Part shown: piece by piece, positions 27,035 through 36,537 of the stretch
Layout: each line of letters begins with the position of its first letter
How positions within the stretch are numbered: position 1 is the first letter of the stretch
Source of the DNA: Amaricoccus solimangrovi
GTDB lineage: Bacteria > Pseudomonadota > Alphaproteobacteria > Rhodobacterales > Rhodobacteraceae
Assembly: GCF_006385685.1 (NCBI RefSeq)
Contig: NZ_VFRP01000006.1
Coordinates: 1-64,000, forward strand
Length of the DNA: 64,000 bases
Direction of reading: 5' to 3'
Made by a program: the position numbers and the translations under genes
Notes under the pieces: model-generated
What the model was told of the DNA's origin: nothing
Database searches by the model: none
Seen by the model: the letters and a program-made list of their open reading frames with translations, nothing else

Positions 27035-30000
27035 ATGCTGTCCGACGTCTTCATCTCCCGCCCGCGGCTCGCCGCCGTCATCTCGATCGTGCTGACCCTC
27101 GCGGGGCTGATCGCGCTGCGCGCGCTGCCGATCGCACAGTATCCCGACATCGTGCCGCCGCAGGTGGTGGTTTCCGCGACCTATCCCGGCGCGGGGGCGG
27201 ACGTGGTCGAGACCACGGTGGCGCAGCCGATCGAGAGCCAGGTCGTCGGCGTCGACGACATGCTCTACATGAAGTCGACCAGCGGCGCGGACGGCTCCTA
27301 CAAGCTCACCGTGACCTTCGAGGTCGGCACCGATCCCGACATCGCGACCGTCAACGTGCAGAACCGGGTCTCGCTCGCGACGGCGGGCCTGCCCTCGGAG
27401 GTCAAGGCGACCGGCGTCAGCGTCAAGAAGCAGTCCTCGGCGCTGCTGCAGGTCTTCGCCATCACCTCCGACGATCCGAAGCAGGACGGGCTCTTCCTGT
27501 CGAACTACGCGACGATCAACGTTCTCGACACGCTGAAACGCGTGCCGGGTGTCGGCGACGCCTCGCTCTTCGGGGCGCTCGACTATTCGATGCGGATGGT
27601 GCTCGACATCGACCGGATGACGAATCTCGGCCTGCAGCCGCAGGATGTCGTCGCCGCGCTGAAGGAGCAGAACGTCCAGGCGGCGATCGGCAGGATCGGC
27701 GCGCAGCCGATGACCGACGATCCGCTGTTCCAGCTCAACCTGACGACCGAGGGGCGGCTCACGGATCCGAAGGAATTCGGCGATGTCGTGCTGCGCGCGA
27801 TGCCCGACGGGTCCTTCGTGCGGATCCGCGACGTGGCGAAGGTCGAGCTCGGCGCGCAGACCTCGGACGTCTCGGCCGCGCTCGACGGCAAGCCCACGGC
27901 GATGATCGGCATATACCAGCTTCCCGGCGCCAACGCGCTCGCGGCGGGACAGGGGGTCGAGGCGGCGCTGGCTCGGCTGGAACGGAGCTTTCCCGAGGGC
28001 ATGCGGGTAACGACCGTCTACGACACGACGGCTTTCGTGAAGGCGAGCGTGGCGGAGGTCAAGCGCACGCTCTTCGAGGCCTTCGGCCTCGTGATCATCG
28101 TCGTCTTCCTCTTCCTCGGCAATGTCCGCGCGACGATGATCCCGCTGATCGCGGTTCCCGTCGCGCTGATCGGCACCTTCGCGGTGATGCTCGCGCTCGG
28201 CTTCTCGCTCAACACCGTCTCGCTCCTCGCGCTCGTGCTCGCGATCGGGATCGTGGTCGACGACGCGATCGTCGTCGTCGAGAATGTCGAGCGGGTGATG
28301 GAGGAAAACCCCGGCATGACCGCGCGGGAGGCCGCGCACGAGGCGATGGGGGAGATCACCGGGGCGATCGTGGCGATCACGCTGGTGCTGCTCTCGGTCT
28401 TCGTACCGGTCGCCTTCATCCCGGGCCTGTCGGGGCAGCTCTTCCAGCAGTTCGCGGTGGCGGTCTCGGTCGCGATGGTGATCTCGGCGATCAACGCTCT
28501 GACGCTGAGCCCCGCGCTCTGCGCCGTGCTTCTGAAACCCAGTCACGGGCCGAAGCGCGGGCCGCTCGGCTGGATCTCGCGCCGGATCGACGACGCGCGC
28601 GACGGCTATGTGAGGGTCGCCGGGTTGATCGCGCGGCGCGCAGTGCTCGGCCTCGCGCTGCTCGCGCTCGCCTTCGTCGGCGCCGGCGCGCTCCTGCGCG
28701 CTGTGCCCTCGGGCTTCCTGCCGGCCGAGGACCAGGGGGCGTTCTTCGTCGAGATCCGGACGCCGCAGGGCTCCTCGGTCAACCGCACGGCGGCGGCGGT
28801 GAAGAAGGTCGAGACGATGCTCGCGGGCATCGAAGGGGTCGAGAATGTCGTCACCGTCACCGGCTACAGCTTCCTCGACGGGCTCGCGGCCTCCAACAGC
28901 GCCTTCGCCATCGTCGGCCTGAAGCCCTTCGACGAGCGGACCGATCCGGGCGCGAGCGCCTTCGCCGCGATCCGGACCGCGCTCTTGCAGGGCACGGCGA
29001 TCCGCGAGGCGCAGGTCTTCGCCTTCAACCTGCCGCCGATCATCGGCCTCGGTACCGGATCGGGCTTCGAATACCAGCTGCTCGATCTCGAAGGACGCTC
29101 TCCGGCCGATCTCGCGAGCGTCGCCGGCGCGATCTCGGTCGCGGCGAGCCAGGATCCCCGCCTCGGGCCGACCTTCTCCACCTTCTCGGCCTCGACGCCG
29201 CGACTCTATCTCGATCTCGACCGGGAGCGCCTGCAGACGCTGGGCGTCGCGGTCAGCGATCTCTTCACCGCGCTGCAGGGCACGCTCGGCACGATCTATG
29301 TCAACGACTTCAACCTCTACGGCCGGACCTGGCAGGTGAACGTGACGGCGGCGCAGTCGGACCGCGCCAGCGTGGACGACATCGGCCGGATCCACGTGCG
29401 GTCCGCCTCGGGCGAGATGGTGCCGGTCTCGGCGGTGGCCCGGGTCGAGTACCGGGTCGGGCCGCAGTCGATCGTGCGCTACAACAACTACCGCTCGGTC
29501 ACGATCAACGGCTCCCCGAAGCCCGGTGTCGCCTCGGGCGTGGCGCTCCAGGCGATGGACGAGATCAGCGCGAAGGTGCTGCCGCCGGGCTACAGCTACG
29601 ACTGGACCGGCACCGCGGCGCAGGAGCTCGAGGCGGCGGGGCAGACCTCGACCATCCTCGCGCTGGCGCTCGTCTTCGCCTATCTCTTCCTCGTCGGCCT
29701 CTACGAGAGCTGGACGATTCCGGTTCCGGTGCTGCTCTCGGTCTCGGTCGGTGTCTGCGGCGCGCTCATCGCGCTGAAGCTCTCGGGCCTCTCCTTCGAC
29801 ATCTACGCCCAGATCGGCTTCGTCGTCCTGATCGCGCTGGCGGCGAAGAACGCGATCCTGATCGTCGAATTCGCCAAGGCGGAGCGCGAGGCCGGGCGGC
29901 CGATCGTCGAGGCGGCGCTCGGGGGCGCGCGGATGCGCTTCCGCGCGATCCTGATGACGAGCCTCGCCTTCATCGCGGGCCTCATCCCGCTCGTCACCGC

Positions 30001-30175
30001 CACGGGCGCCGCGATGCTGAGCCGGCGCGCGGTCGGCACCGGCGTCGCGGGCGGCATGCTCGCCTCCGCGCTGGTCGGCATCTTCCTGATCCCGGCGCTC
30101 TACGTGATCTTCCAGGGCGCGCGGGAGCGGGTGAAGCGGATCGGTTCCGGGCGGGCGCCCGCGGCGGATGGCTGA
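27035..30175 (+). CDS. RND efflux pump, HAE1 type
   Basis: 1046 residues, the usual HAE1 length. N-terminal [13 protein letters not shown] helix, two large periplasmic loops (about 35-330 and 560-860) and twelve membrane helices. Proton-relay residues are visible: the Asp pair in TM4 ([14 protein letters not shown]) and the Lys in TM10 ([17 protein letters not shown]). It exports hydrophobic or amphiphilic compounds with the adaptor encoded just upstream. No TetR-type or other regulator is adjacent and no outer-membrane factor follows. Confidence 0.94.
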   Translation: MLSDVFISRPRLAAVISIVLTLAGLIALRALPIAQYPDIVPPQVVVSATYPGAGADVVETTVAQPIESQVVGVDDMLYMKSTSGADGSYKLTVTFEVGTDPDIATVNVQNRVSLATAGLPSEVKATGVSVKKQSSALLQVFAITSDDPKQDGLFLSNYATINVLDTLKRVPGVGDASLFGALDYSMRMVLDIDRMTNLGLQPQDVVAALKEQNVQAAIGRIGAQPMTDDPLFQLNLTTEGRLTDPKEFGDVVLRAMPDGSFVRIRDVAKVELGAQTSDVSAALDGKPTAMIGIYQLPGANALAAGQGVEAALARLERSFPEGMRVTTVYDTTAFVKASVAEVKRTLFEAFGLVIIVVFLFLGNVRATMIPLIAVPVALIGTFAVMLALGFSLNTVSLLALVLAIGIVVDDAIVVVENVERVMEENPGMTAREAAHEAMGEITGAIVAITLVLLSVFVPVAFIPGLSGQLFQQFAVAVSVAMVISAINALTLSPALCAVLLKPSHGPKRGPLGWISRRIDDARDGYVRVAGLIARRAVLGLALLALAFVGAGALLRAVPSGFLPAEDQGAFFVEIRTPQGSSVNRTAAAVKKVETMLAGIEGVENVVTVTGYSFLDGLAASNSAFAIVGLKPFDERTDPGASAFAAIRTALLQGTAIREAQVFAFNLPPIIGLGTGSGFEYQLLDLEGRSPADLASVAGAISVAASQDPRLGPTFSTFSASTPRLYLDLDRERLQTLGVAVSDLFTALQGTLGTIYVNDFNLYGRTWQVNVTAAQSDRASVDDIGRIHVRSASGEMVPVSAVARVEYRVGPQSIVRYNNYRSVTINGSPKPGVASGVALQAMDEISAKVLPPGYSYDWTGTAAQELEAAGQTSTILALALVFAYLFLVGLYESWTIPVPVLLSVSVGVCGALIALKLSGLSFDIYAQIGFVVLIALAAKNAILIVEFAKAEREAGRPIVEAALGGARMRFRAILMTSLAFIAGLIPLVTATGAAMLSRRAVGTGVAGGMLASALVGIFLIPALYVIFQGARERVKRIGSGRAPAADG

Positions 30176-30181
30176 GCGCGC

Positions 30182-31180
30182 TCAGCCGCCGCAGGCCGCC
30201 CGCTCCCCTGTCGCGAGCCGGTAGTCGCGATAGTAGATCGTCTGGTTCTTCGGGCCGGGCCGGGTGTCGTTGTATTTCTCCGTCATCACCGGTCCGGTGA
30301 TCGTCCAGCTCGCATCGGGGCGGTAGATCACGTTCGCGTATCCGGCGGAATCGATCAGCCGGCCCTTCGCGTCATAGGCCGAGAGCAGCGAGGACCCATC
30401 GGCCTTGCCCGGGGTGTTGAGCGTGACGTCGAGCACCAGCGTGACCCACTCCCCCTTGGGCAGCGCCCGCGTCATCTTCCGGCCCGCGCCGAACGCGCGG
30501 AGCGTCCGCTCGCCCCCCTTCCAGTGGGAGTCCGTCATGCGCGGCCTGGTGCGGCGGTCGAGGTGGTAGGAATAGTCGGCGAGCACGATGGAACCGCCGT
30601 CGTCCGAGACCCGGAAATTCGCCCGCACCTTCGCGCCGGTCTGTTCCTCGGGCAGGCAGCCTCCGCTCGCGCATCCCCGGTCTCCGATCTGGATACCGAA
30701 AGCGAGCCGGCCGCCCACATAAGGCTGGTAGTCCTCGGGGATGTAGATCTGGGCGCTCAGGCGCGCCACATCCCCGCCGCCCCCGACATCCCGCCCGAAT
30801 TCGAGCAGCGAGTTCGGGCGGTCGCCGCGGGAGGTGATGGCGAGGACGGTGCCGCCGTCCATCGTCGCGCAGGAATAGCGCCTGTCCTCGGCCTCGGTAT
30901 TGTGGCTGCCCGCGGCCGGCAGGATGCCCCATGTCGCGGCGCAGATCTCGCCGGTCGGCGGCGCCCAGACCTCGCGCAGGCAGGCGGAAGGGGAGGGGGC
31001 CGCCGCGCGCGCCGCCGGATCGGGCCGGGCCCGCGGAGGACCCTCGGAGGCGGTGGCGGCACCGGCGAGGCTCGTCAGGGCGAGCAGCGCCCCGCCGACG
31101 AGCGCCGCGTGACAAGGCCATCGCCGCCCGAGCGGCGGTACGGGACGGCGCGGCGGGACGCGGGTCGCGGGGCGGATCAT
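30182..31180 (-). CDS. Secreted protein of uncertain function, possibly polysaccharide-lyase-14-like
   Basis: 332 residues from ATG 31180. An N-terminal hydrophobic segment after several Arg (about residues 28-48, ending ATASE) looks like a signal peptide. The mature part has four Cys in pairs (REVWAPPTGEICAATW; CASGGCLPEE). The C-terminal half contains GEWVTLVLDVTLNTPGKADGSS and NQTIYYRDYRL, a pattern reminiscent of the jelly-roll of PL14-type alginate lyases and related sugar-binding proteins. That resemblance is from memory and is weak. Convergent with the RND pump, 6 bp apart. Confidence 0.5.
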   Translation of the reverse strand: MIRPATRVPPRRPVPPLGRRWPCHAALVGGALLALTSLAGAATASEGPPRARPDPAARAAAPSPSACLREVWAPPTGEICAATWGILPAAGSHNTEAEDRRYSCATMDGGTVLAITSRGDRPNSLLEFGRDVGGGGDVARLSAQIYIPEDYQPYVGGRLAFGIQIGDRGCASGGCLPEEQTGAKVRANFRVSDDGGSIVLADYSYHLDRRTRPRMTDSHWKGGERTLRAFGAGRKMTRALPKGEWVTLVLDVTLNTPGKADGSSLLSAYDAKGRLIDSAGYANVIYRPDASWTITGPVMTEKYNDTRPGPKNQTIYYRDYRLATGERAACGG

Positions 31181-31314
31181 GGCACCTCTCGAAGACTGAA
31201 CGCGGCGAAGCTTGCGGGAGGGTGCCGGCGATGTCCATCGCCGCTCCCGGGAGTGTGAGGCGCGGGTGACGAAAGGGTGCTTCCTCCGCGCCGCCCGGGA
31301 GCAGGCACAGGTCC

Positions 31315-31339
31315 GGAACATTCCGCCGGCCCGCCGGTT
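31315..31339 (+). promoter_or_regulatory. EcfG-type promoter upstream of the FdhF/YdeP-type gene
   Basis: GGAAC (31315-31319), 17-bp spacer, GTT (31337-31339) followed by CGC; 110 bp before the ATG at 31449. Matches the alphaproteobacterial general-stress sigma factor consensus. Confidence 0.6.
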
Positions 31340-31448
31340 CGCATCCGAGGGCGCGAGAAGGCGGTCGGGAGGAGTTCCATGACGAAGGCGGCCGCCTTCG
31401 ACGGGTTCCGGGCGCCGCCCCCGATCCGCCGAGCGAAGGAGGCATGCG

Positions 31449-33746
31449 ATGAAGACGAAGGATCTGCCCGAGGAATCGGGGCCGGCCGGCGGATGGGGGT
31501 CGCTGCGCGGTCTCGCCAGGATTTACGGCGCGGCCGACAGCGAGATCGCCGCGCTCGACACGCTGCGGCGGCAGAACAAGCCCCACGGGTTCATGTGCAT
31601 GTCCTGCGCCTGGCCGAAGCCCGCGAACTACCACGCGTTCGAATTCTGCGAGAACGGCGCGAAGATGACGCTGTGGGAACTCACCACCCACCGCTGCCGG
31701 CCCGAGTTCTTCGAGGGGCACACGGTGGAGGAACTGCGCGGCTGGAAGGATCACGACCTCGAGGCGGAGGGGCGGCTGACCGCGCCGATGCGCTACGACG
31801 CGGCGACCGACCGCTACGTGGAGACGGGCTGGGAGGAGGCCTTCGCCGAGATCGGCGCGACGCTCCGACGGCTCGATCACGAATCCGTCGTCTTCTACGC
31901 CTCCGGCCACGCCGGCCTCGAAGCCTCCTATCTCTATGCCCTGCTCGCGCGACTCTACGGCTGCAACAACCTGCCGCAGAGCTCCAACATGTGCCACGAG
32001 ACGACCAGCGTCGGCCTGAAGCGGGTGATCGGCTCCCCGGTCGGCACGATCGTCTGGGAGGATCTCGAACAGACCGACCTCCTCATGTTCTTCGGCCAGA
32101 ACCCCGGGACCTGCTCGCCGCGGTTCCTGCATCCGATGAAGGCGGTCAAGGATCGGGGCGGCCACATCATCAGCTTCAATCCGATGCGCGAACAGGGGCT
32201 TGTCTCCTTTATCGATCCCCAGGACATGACGGCGATGCTGACCGGCAAGGAGACGGTGATCTCCGACCAGTACCACCAGGTCCGGGCCGGCGGCGACGTC
32301 GCGGCGCTGGCCGGGCTCTGCAAGGCGGTGCTCGAGGCCGACGACGCTGCCCGGCGGGACGGCGGCGCCCGCGTCCTCGACACCGCCTTCATCGAGGAGC
32401 ACACGACCGGGTTCGAGGACTTCGCCGCCGCGATGCGCGCGACCGGATGGGCGGAGATCGAACGCGAGTCGGCCCTGACCGAGGAGGCGCTGCGCGCGGC
32501 GGCGGCGATGTACCTCTCCACCGACAAGGTGATCGCCGCCTACGGGATGGGTCTGACGCAGCAGGCGGGCGGATGGCTCAACATCGCGATGCTGACGAAT
32601 TTGATGCTGCTGCGCGGCAACGTCGGGCGCCCCGGCGCCGGCATCACGCCGGTCCGCGGTCATTCGAACGTGCAGGGCCAGCGCACCGTCGGCATCGCCG
32701 AGAAGACGAAGCTCGTTCCGATGGACAAGCTCCGCGAGTTGTTCGGCTTCGAGCCGCCGGAGAAGGACGGCACGCATATCGTCGACGCGGTCAAGGGACT
32801 GGCGGAAGGCTCGGTCAGGGCGACGATCAGCCTCGGCGGCAATCTGGTGCGCGCGGTCCCGGACCGGAACCTGATGGAAGCCTGCTGGCCGCGGCAGGAG
32901 CTGACCGTGATGGTCTCGACGAAGCTCAACCGCTCCCATCTCTTCCCGGGCAAGGTCGCCTACATCCTGCCCTGCCTCAGCCGGGCCGAGGAGGACGTGC
33001 AGGAAGGCGGACCGCAAGCGGTGAGCATCGAGGAAAGCTTCGCGATGATCCACGGCTCCACCGGCCACCGGGAGCCGGCGTCGGACAGGCTCATGAGCGA
33101 ACTCGCCATCGTCGCCGGGATCGCGAAGGCGACGCTCGAACCCAATCCGAAGGTGAAATGGGACGATTGGACCGCCGATTACGGCAAGGTCCGCGACCTG
33201 ATCGAGGAGACCTACCCCGACGATTTCAAGGGATTCAACGAACGGCTCTTCGAGCCGGGAGGCTTCCACCGCGACATCGGCGCGCACCGCCGCGAGTGGA
33301 GGACCGAGAGCGGCAAGGCGGTGTTCACGACGCCGGAGCGGCTGAATTCGCTCGATTTCGACGACGCGCCGGGGCGCTACCGGCTGGTGACGGTGCGCTC
33401 GAACGATCAGTTCAACACGACGATCTACGGCTATTCGGACCGGTTCCGGGGCATCGAGGGCACGCGCGACGTGATCCTGATGAGCGAGGCGGACATCGCG
33501 GAGGCGGGCCTTCACCGCGATCAGCGCGTCACGCTCGTCTGCGATTTCGACGATGGGGAGGACCGGCGGCTCGGCGGACTCGCGGTGATCCCCTACGACC
33601 TGCCGAGGGGCACCATCGTATCCTACTTCCCCGAATGCAACGTCCTCATCCCGCTCTCCCACCACGACGAGCTCTCGAAGACGCCGGCGAGCAAGGCCGT
33701 GCCGGTCCGGATCGAGGCCGAGGGGGTGGCGGCGCGGGAGCCCTGA
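31449..33746 (+). CDS. FdhF/YdeP-family molybdopterin oxidoreductase
   Basis: 765 residues. N-terminal Cys motif HGFMCMSCAWPKP (Cys50, Cys53) and Cys67, typical of the YdeP branch; then molybdopterin-binding domains (FYASGHAGLEASYLYALLARLYG; NMCHETTS; GHSNVQGQRTVG) and the C-terminal MopB domain (TVRSNDQFNTTIYGYSDRFRG). YdeP proteins are linked to acid resistance in E. coli, but their reaction is not settled. Strong AAGGAGG 6 nt before the ATG. An EcfG-like promoter upstream suggests stress control. Confidence 0.87.
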   Translation: MKTKDLPEESGPAGGWGSLRGLARIYGAADSEIAALDTLRRQNKPHGFMCMSCAWPKPANYHAFEFCENGAKMTLWELTTHRCRPEFFEGHTVEELRGWKDHDLEAEGRLTAPMRYDAATDRYVETGWEEAFAEIGATLRRLDHESVVFYASGHAGLEASYLYALLARLYGCNNLPQSSNMCHETTSVGLKRVIGSPVGTIVWEDLEQTDLLMFFGQNPGTCSPRFLHPMKAVKDRGGHIISFNPMREQGLVSFIDPQDMTAMLTGKETVISDQYHQVRAGGDVAALAGLCKAVLEADDAARRDGGARVLDTAFIEEHTTGFEDFAAAMRATGWAEIERESALTEEALRAAAAMYLSTDKVIAAYGMGLTQQAGGWLNIAMLTNLMLLRGNVGRPGAGITPVRGHSNVQGQRTVGIAEKTKLVPMDKLRELFGFEPPEKDGTHIVDAVKGLAEGSVRATISLGGNLVRAVPDRNLMEACWPRQELTVMVSTKLNRSHLFPGKVAYILPCLSRAEEDVQEGGPQAVSIEESFAMIHGSTGHREPASDRLMSELAIVAGIAKATLEPNPKVKWDDWTADYGKVRDLIEETYPDDFKGFNERLFEPGGFHRDIGAHRREWRTESGKAVFTTPERLNSLDFDDAPGRYRLVTVRSNDQFNTTIYGYSDRFRGIEGTRDVILMSEADIAEAGLHRDQRVTLVCDFDDGEDRRLGGLAVIPYDLPRGTIVSYFPECNVLIPLSHHDELSKTPASKAVPVRIEAEGVAAREP

Positions 33747-33763
33747 CCGGGATCCGGCGCGCG

Positions 33764-33788
33764 GGAACCGGGCGCCGGGACTGGCGTT
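33764..33788 (+). promoter_or_regulatory. EcfG-type promoter upstream of topoisomerase IB
   Basis: GGAAC (33764-33768), 17-bp spacer, GTT (33786-33788) followed by GGGG; 45 bp before the start at 33834. Confidence 0.6.
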
Positions 33789-33833
33789 GGGGCGGACGGC
33801 GTTCACTTCCATGGCGCGGGGACGGATGTCGCG

Positions 33834-34790
33834 ATGATGCCCGGCGGCCTGATCTATTATCCCGACTCGATGCCCGGCATCGCCCGCAAGCGCAGCGGGC
33901 GCGGCTTCAGCTATGTCGCTCCGGACGGGACGACCATCGCCCGCGGGGCGGAGCGGCGCCGGCTGGAGGCGATGGCGATCCCGCCGGCCTACGAAGACGT
34001 CTGGATGACGCCGAAGCCGAACGGCCATCTGATGGCCACCGGCTACGACGCGCGCCGGCGCAAGCAGTACCGCTACCATCCCGACTGGGCGCTGGCCCGG
34101 GCCGAGACCAAGTACGAAAGCCTCGCGGGCTTCGGTCATGCGCTGCCGGTGATCCGCGCGGGCATCGCCCATGACCTGCGCGCGCGCACGGGAAGCGAGC
34201 GTTTCGCGCTCGCCGCCGCCGCGCTCCTCATCGACGAGCTTGCCGTCCGGGTGGGGACCGCGAGCTACGCGGCCGAGAACAACACCTATGGCGCCACGAC
34301 GCTGAGGCGACGGCATCTGCGACTCGTCGGCGGGGCGCTGCGGCTCTCCTGGGTCGCCAAGGGAGGCAAACGGGTGACGCGCACGATCAGGGACCGCCGC
34401 CTGATGCGCGCGCTCACGCGCGCCCGTGACCTGCCCGGGACGCTGCTCTTCACCTGGATCGACGACGAGGGCGAGGTCCGGCCGATCACGTCGCAGGGGC
34501 TCAACGCCTATCTCGCCGATCTGGGCGAGGGACCCTTCACTTCGAAGGTGTTCCGGACCTGGTCGGGCACCCTCGCCGCTTTCGAGGCCCATCGCGAGAA
34601 CCCCTCCGCCGGCATCGGGGCGCTCGCCGCCGCCGCCGCCGAACGGCTCGGCAACACGCCCGCGGTGGCGCGCGAGAGCTACATTCATCCGAAGGTGCTC
34701 GATCTCGTCGGCGCCGAACCCGCCGCCTTGCCCGCGCCGCTCGAGGGGCTCTCCCCCGCGGAGACCGGGCTGCTCGCGCTGCTCGACTGA
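33834..34790 (+). CDS. DNA topoisomerase IB (eukaryote/poxvirus type)
   Basis: 318 residues. Relaxes supercoils through a 3'-phosphotyrosine link. Visible catalytic residues: the Arg of LAVRVG (Arg139), a Lys in the VAKGGKR beta-hairpin, the Arg of KVFRTWSGT (about 241) and the nucleophile Tyr283 in ARESYIHPKV. The N-terminal part (YVAPDGTTI, IPPAYEDVWM, QYRYHP) is characteristic of bacterial IB enzymes. Tandem ATG codons at 33834 and 33837. Bacterial IB topoisomerases are accessory, and this one sits in the stress island. Confidence 0.92.
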   Translation: MMPGGLIYYPDSMPGIARKRSGRGFSYVAPDGTTIARGAERRRLEAMAIPPAYEDVWMTPKPNGHLMATGYDARRRKQYRYHPDWALARAETKYESLAGFGHALPVIRAGIAHDLRARTGSERFALAAAALLIDELAVRVGTASYAAENNTYGATTLRRRHLRLVGGALRLSWVAKGGKRVTRTIRDRRLMRALTRARDLPGTLLFTWIDDEGEVRPITSQGLNAYLADLGEGPFTSKVFRTWSGTLAAFEAHRENPSAGIGALAAAAAERLGNTPAVARESYIHPKVLDLVGAEPAALPAPLEGLSPAETGLLALLD

Positions 34791-34798
34791 GCCCGCGA

Positions 34799-35422
34799 CT
34801 ATTCGGCGACCGGAGCCTCGCTTCTCGCGTCCAGATCCGCGAGGGCGACGATCTCGACATGCAGGCGGAACCGGCGCCGGAAGAGATCGAGCGTCGCGTC
34901 ATGCGCCTCGTCGGAGGAGGAGCAGAGCCCGTCCCTGGCCAGGAGAACCCGGTACCCCCTGTCGACCGCGCCGAGCACGGTGGAGAGAACGCACATGTCC
35001 GTCTCGCCCCCGGTGACGACGAGCGTCCGGCACCCGCGCGCGCGTAACCGGTCGTCGAGATCGGTCTCCACCCAGGGGGAGTAGACGTGCTTGTCGATCA
35101 CCTCGGCGTCAGCGGCGGCGCGTTCCAGTTCCGGGATGAGATCGACCATGCCGGGGGCGAGCCGGTCGAGCGTCATCGCATCCCACTTCTCGTAATAGGC
35201 CTGCCACGTGCCCTCGCCGTCCGAGGCCCGGCGGAGCGGGATGAATCGGGTGAAGATCGCGCGGCCCGGGTGCCGCTCGCAGAAGGCGGCCACGCGCGGC
35301 GCGATCCGGGGCATCCAGTCCAGCCCCCAGTCCGTGCCCGGCCAGAACAGCCGCTGCATGTCCACGCAGAGGTGGACCCAGTCGGTTCCGCGGGGAGGAT
35401 CGCCGTTCTCGTCGAGTGCCAT
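34799..35422 (-). CDS. Cysteine hydrolase of the isochorismatase family
   Basis: 207 residues. The Asp-Lys-Cys triad is visible: CVDMQ near residue 19 (Asp), DKHVYSPW (Lys) and GGETDMCV (Cys). The start at 35422 (MALDENGDP) has GGAGG 7 nt upstream. The family includes nicotinamidases and N-carbamoyl hydrolases; the substrate is unknown. It lies 74 bp downstream of the BON/SWFGD gene on the same strand and may be cotranscribed with it. Confidence 0.83.
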   Translation of the reverse strand: MALDENGDPPRGTDWVHLCVDMQRLFWPGTDWGLDWMPRIAPRVAAFCERHPGRAIFTRFIPLRRASDGEGTWQAYYEKWDAMTLDRLAPGMVDLIPELERAAADAEVIDKHVYSPWVETDLDDRLRARGCRTLVVTGGETDMCVLSTVLGAVDRGYRVLLARDGLCSSSDEAHDATLDLFRRRFRLHVEIVALADLDARSEAPVAE

Positions 35423-35496
35423 GTCGCGGCCTCCATTCCTTCGCAGCATCGTGCGTGCGAGCCGGCCCCGGACGAGGGGGCCGGACGCTTCCCGGC

Positions 35497-36348
35497 TCAC
35501 ATGGCCGGGGTCGAGCCGCCGCCGGTGGTGGTGGTGGAAACGGAGCGGTCCTCGCGCGTCTTGACGCGCAGGTTGTTCTGGACATGCGTCACGCCCAGCA
35601 CGTCCTCGGCGATGTCCTCGGCGCGGCGCTTTTCGAACCGCTCGCCGATGCTGCCCTGAAGCGTGACCTCGCCGCCGCTCACCGACACCTCGATCTCCCG
35701 CGCGTCGAGCCGCGAGTCTTCCGACAGGCGGTCGTTGACGTCTTCGCGGATCCGCTCGTCCGACCGGGTGTAGTTCTTCGGCCCGCGTCCGCGGTGACTG
35801 TCCATGTCGCGACGGCGCTGCGCGTCGTCGTCGCCGAACCAGGAGGCGATCTCGTCGCCCGCGCGCTCCATGAAGCCCCGCTCCTCGTCGCGCGAGCCGG
35901 CGCGGCCACCGTAACCGCCGCCGTGGCCGGCACCGTAGCCCGCGCCATAGCCGCGGGCGTAGCCGCCACCGTATCCGCGGCCATATCCGCCGCGCGACCC
36001 TCCGCCGCGGTCGTAGCGGGGAATCCGGTCCTCGCGGAAGCCGCCCCCGAAGGCGCCGCCGCCCTCGTAACCCCGGCCCGCGCCATAGTCGCCATATTCG
36101 CTCCGATAGCCGCGGTCGCCTTCCCCGTAACCCTCGGCGAAGCCGTAGTCGCGCGGGCCCCGCCGGCCATAGTCCCGTTCGTCGTCCATCCGGCGCCGGC
36201 GGCGCGCGTCGTCGTCGCCGAACCAGGAGCGCATCTCGTCTCCCGCCCGATCCGACCAGTCGCGATCCGAAGCTCCCCGCCCGCGTCCGTAGTCGTCGTC
36301 ATAGCCGCCGCGTCCGTAGCGTCCGCGATTCTCCCAATCGGTTCTCAT
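35497..36348 (-). CDS. BON-domain protein with two SWFGD repeats and a Gly/Tyr/Arg-rich linker
   Basis: 283 residues. Layout: a charged N-terminus; SWFGDDDA repeat 1 (41-48, followed by RRRRRMD); a low-complexity Gly/Tyr/Arg segment (about 85-150); SWFGDDDA repeat 2 (169-176, followed by QRRRDMD); a BON domain (about 193-264) with the VSGGEVTLQGSI core; and a Thr/Ser-rich tail. BON domains bind lipid or other proteins and occur in envelope-stress proteins such as OsmY. No signal peptide is seen. GGAGG lies 8 nt before the ATG and an EcfG-like promoter is upstream. The much longer frame crossing the start is antisense to ybdK. Confidence 0.8.
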   Translation of the reverse strand: MRTDWENRGRYGRGGYDDDYGRGRGASDRDWSDRAGDEMRSWFGDDDARRRRRMDDERDYGRRGPRDYGFAEGYGEGDRGYRSEYGDYGAGRGYEGGGAFGGGFREDRIPRYDRGGGSRGGYGRGYGGGYARGYGAGYGAGHGGGYGGRAGSRDEERGFMERAGDEIASWFGDDDAQRRRDMDSHRGRGPKNYTRSDERIREDVNDRLSEDSRLDAREIEVSVSGGEVTLQGSIGERFEKRRAEDIAEDVLGVTHVQNNLRVKTREDRSVSTTTTGGGSTPAM

Positions 36349-36403
36349 TGGAGTTCCTCCTTCTCGAGCGGTGATCCCGGCCTTGGGATCCGCTCCCCCG
36401 CCC

Positions 36404-36428
36404 AACAGGAAGGGCTGGGCAATGTTCC
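36404..36428 (-). promoter_or_regulatory. EcfG-type promoter upstream of the BON/SWFGD gene
   Basis: On the minus strand, GGAAC (36428-36424), 17-bp spacer, GTT (36406-36404) followed by GGG; 56 bp before the ATG. Confidence 0.6.
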
Positions 36429-36485
36429 CGAAGGCGCCCCCCCGTTTTCGACGGGCGGGCCTTTGCTGATCGGCGGGCGCGTGAT

Positions 36486-36510
36486 TGAACCCGCCGGTGA
36501 GTCGGGCGTT
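36486..36510 (+). promoter_or_regulatory. Variant EcfG-type promoter or operator upstream of ybdK-like gene
   Basis: TGAAC (one mismatch to GGAAC), 17-bp spacer, GTT; 28 bp before the ATG. The same site is also an inverted repeat, ATTGAAC/GTTCAAT, so a repressor operator is an alternative reading. Confidence 0.35.
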
Positions 36511-36537
36511 CAATTCCCATCGACGGGGAGACGCGGC

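Noticed and set aside
30372-34688. 1438-residue open frame on the minus strand
   Set aside because: It is antisense to the YdeP-type and topoisomerase genes, is rich in Arg, Gly, Pro, Ala and His with no domain, and reflects the high GC content.
35416-36537. Upstream extension of the ybdK-like frame
   Set aside because: It is antisense to the BON gene, made of Ala/Val/Pro repeats mirroring the Gly/Tyr codons, and a good start with ribosome site exists at 36538.
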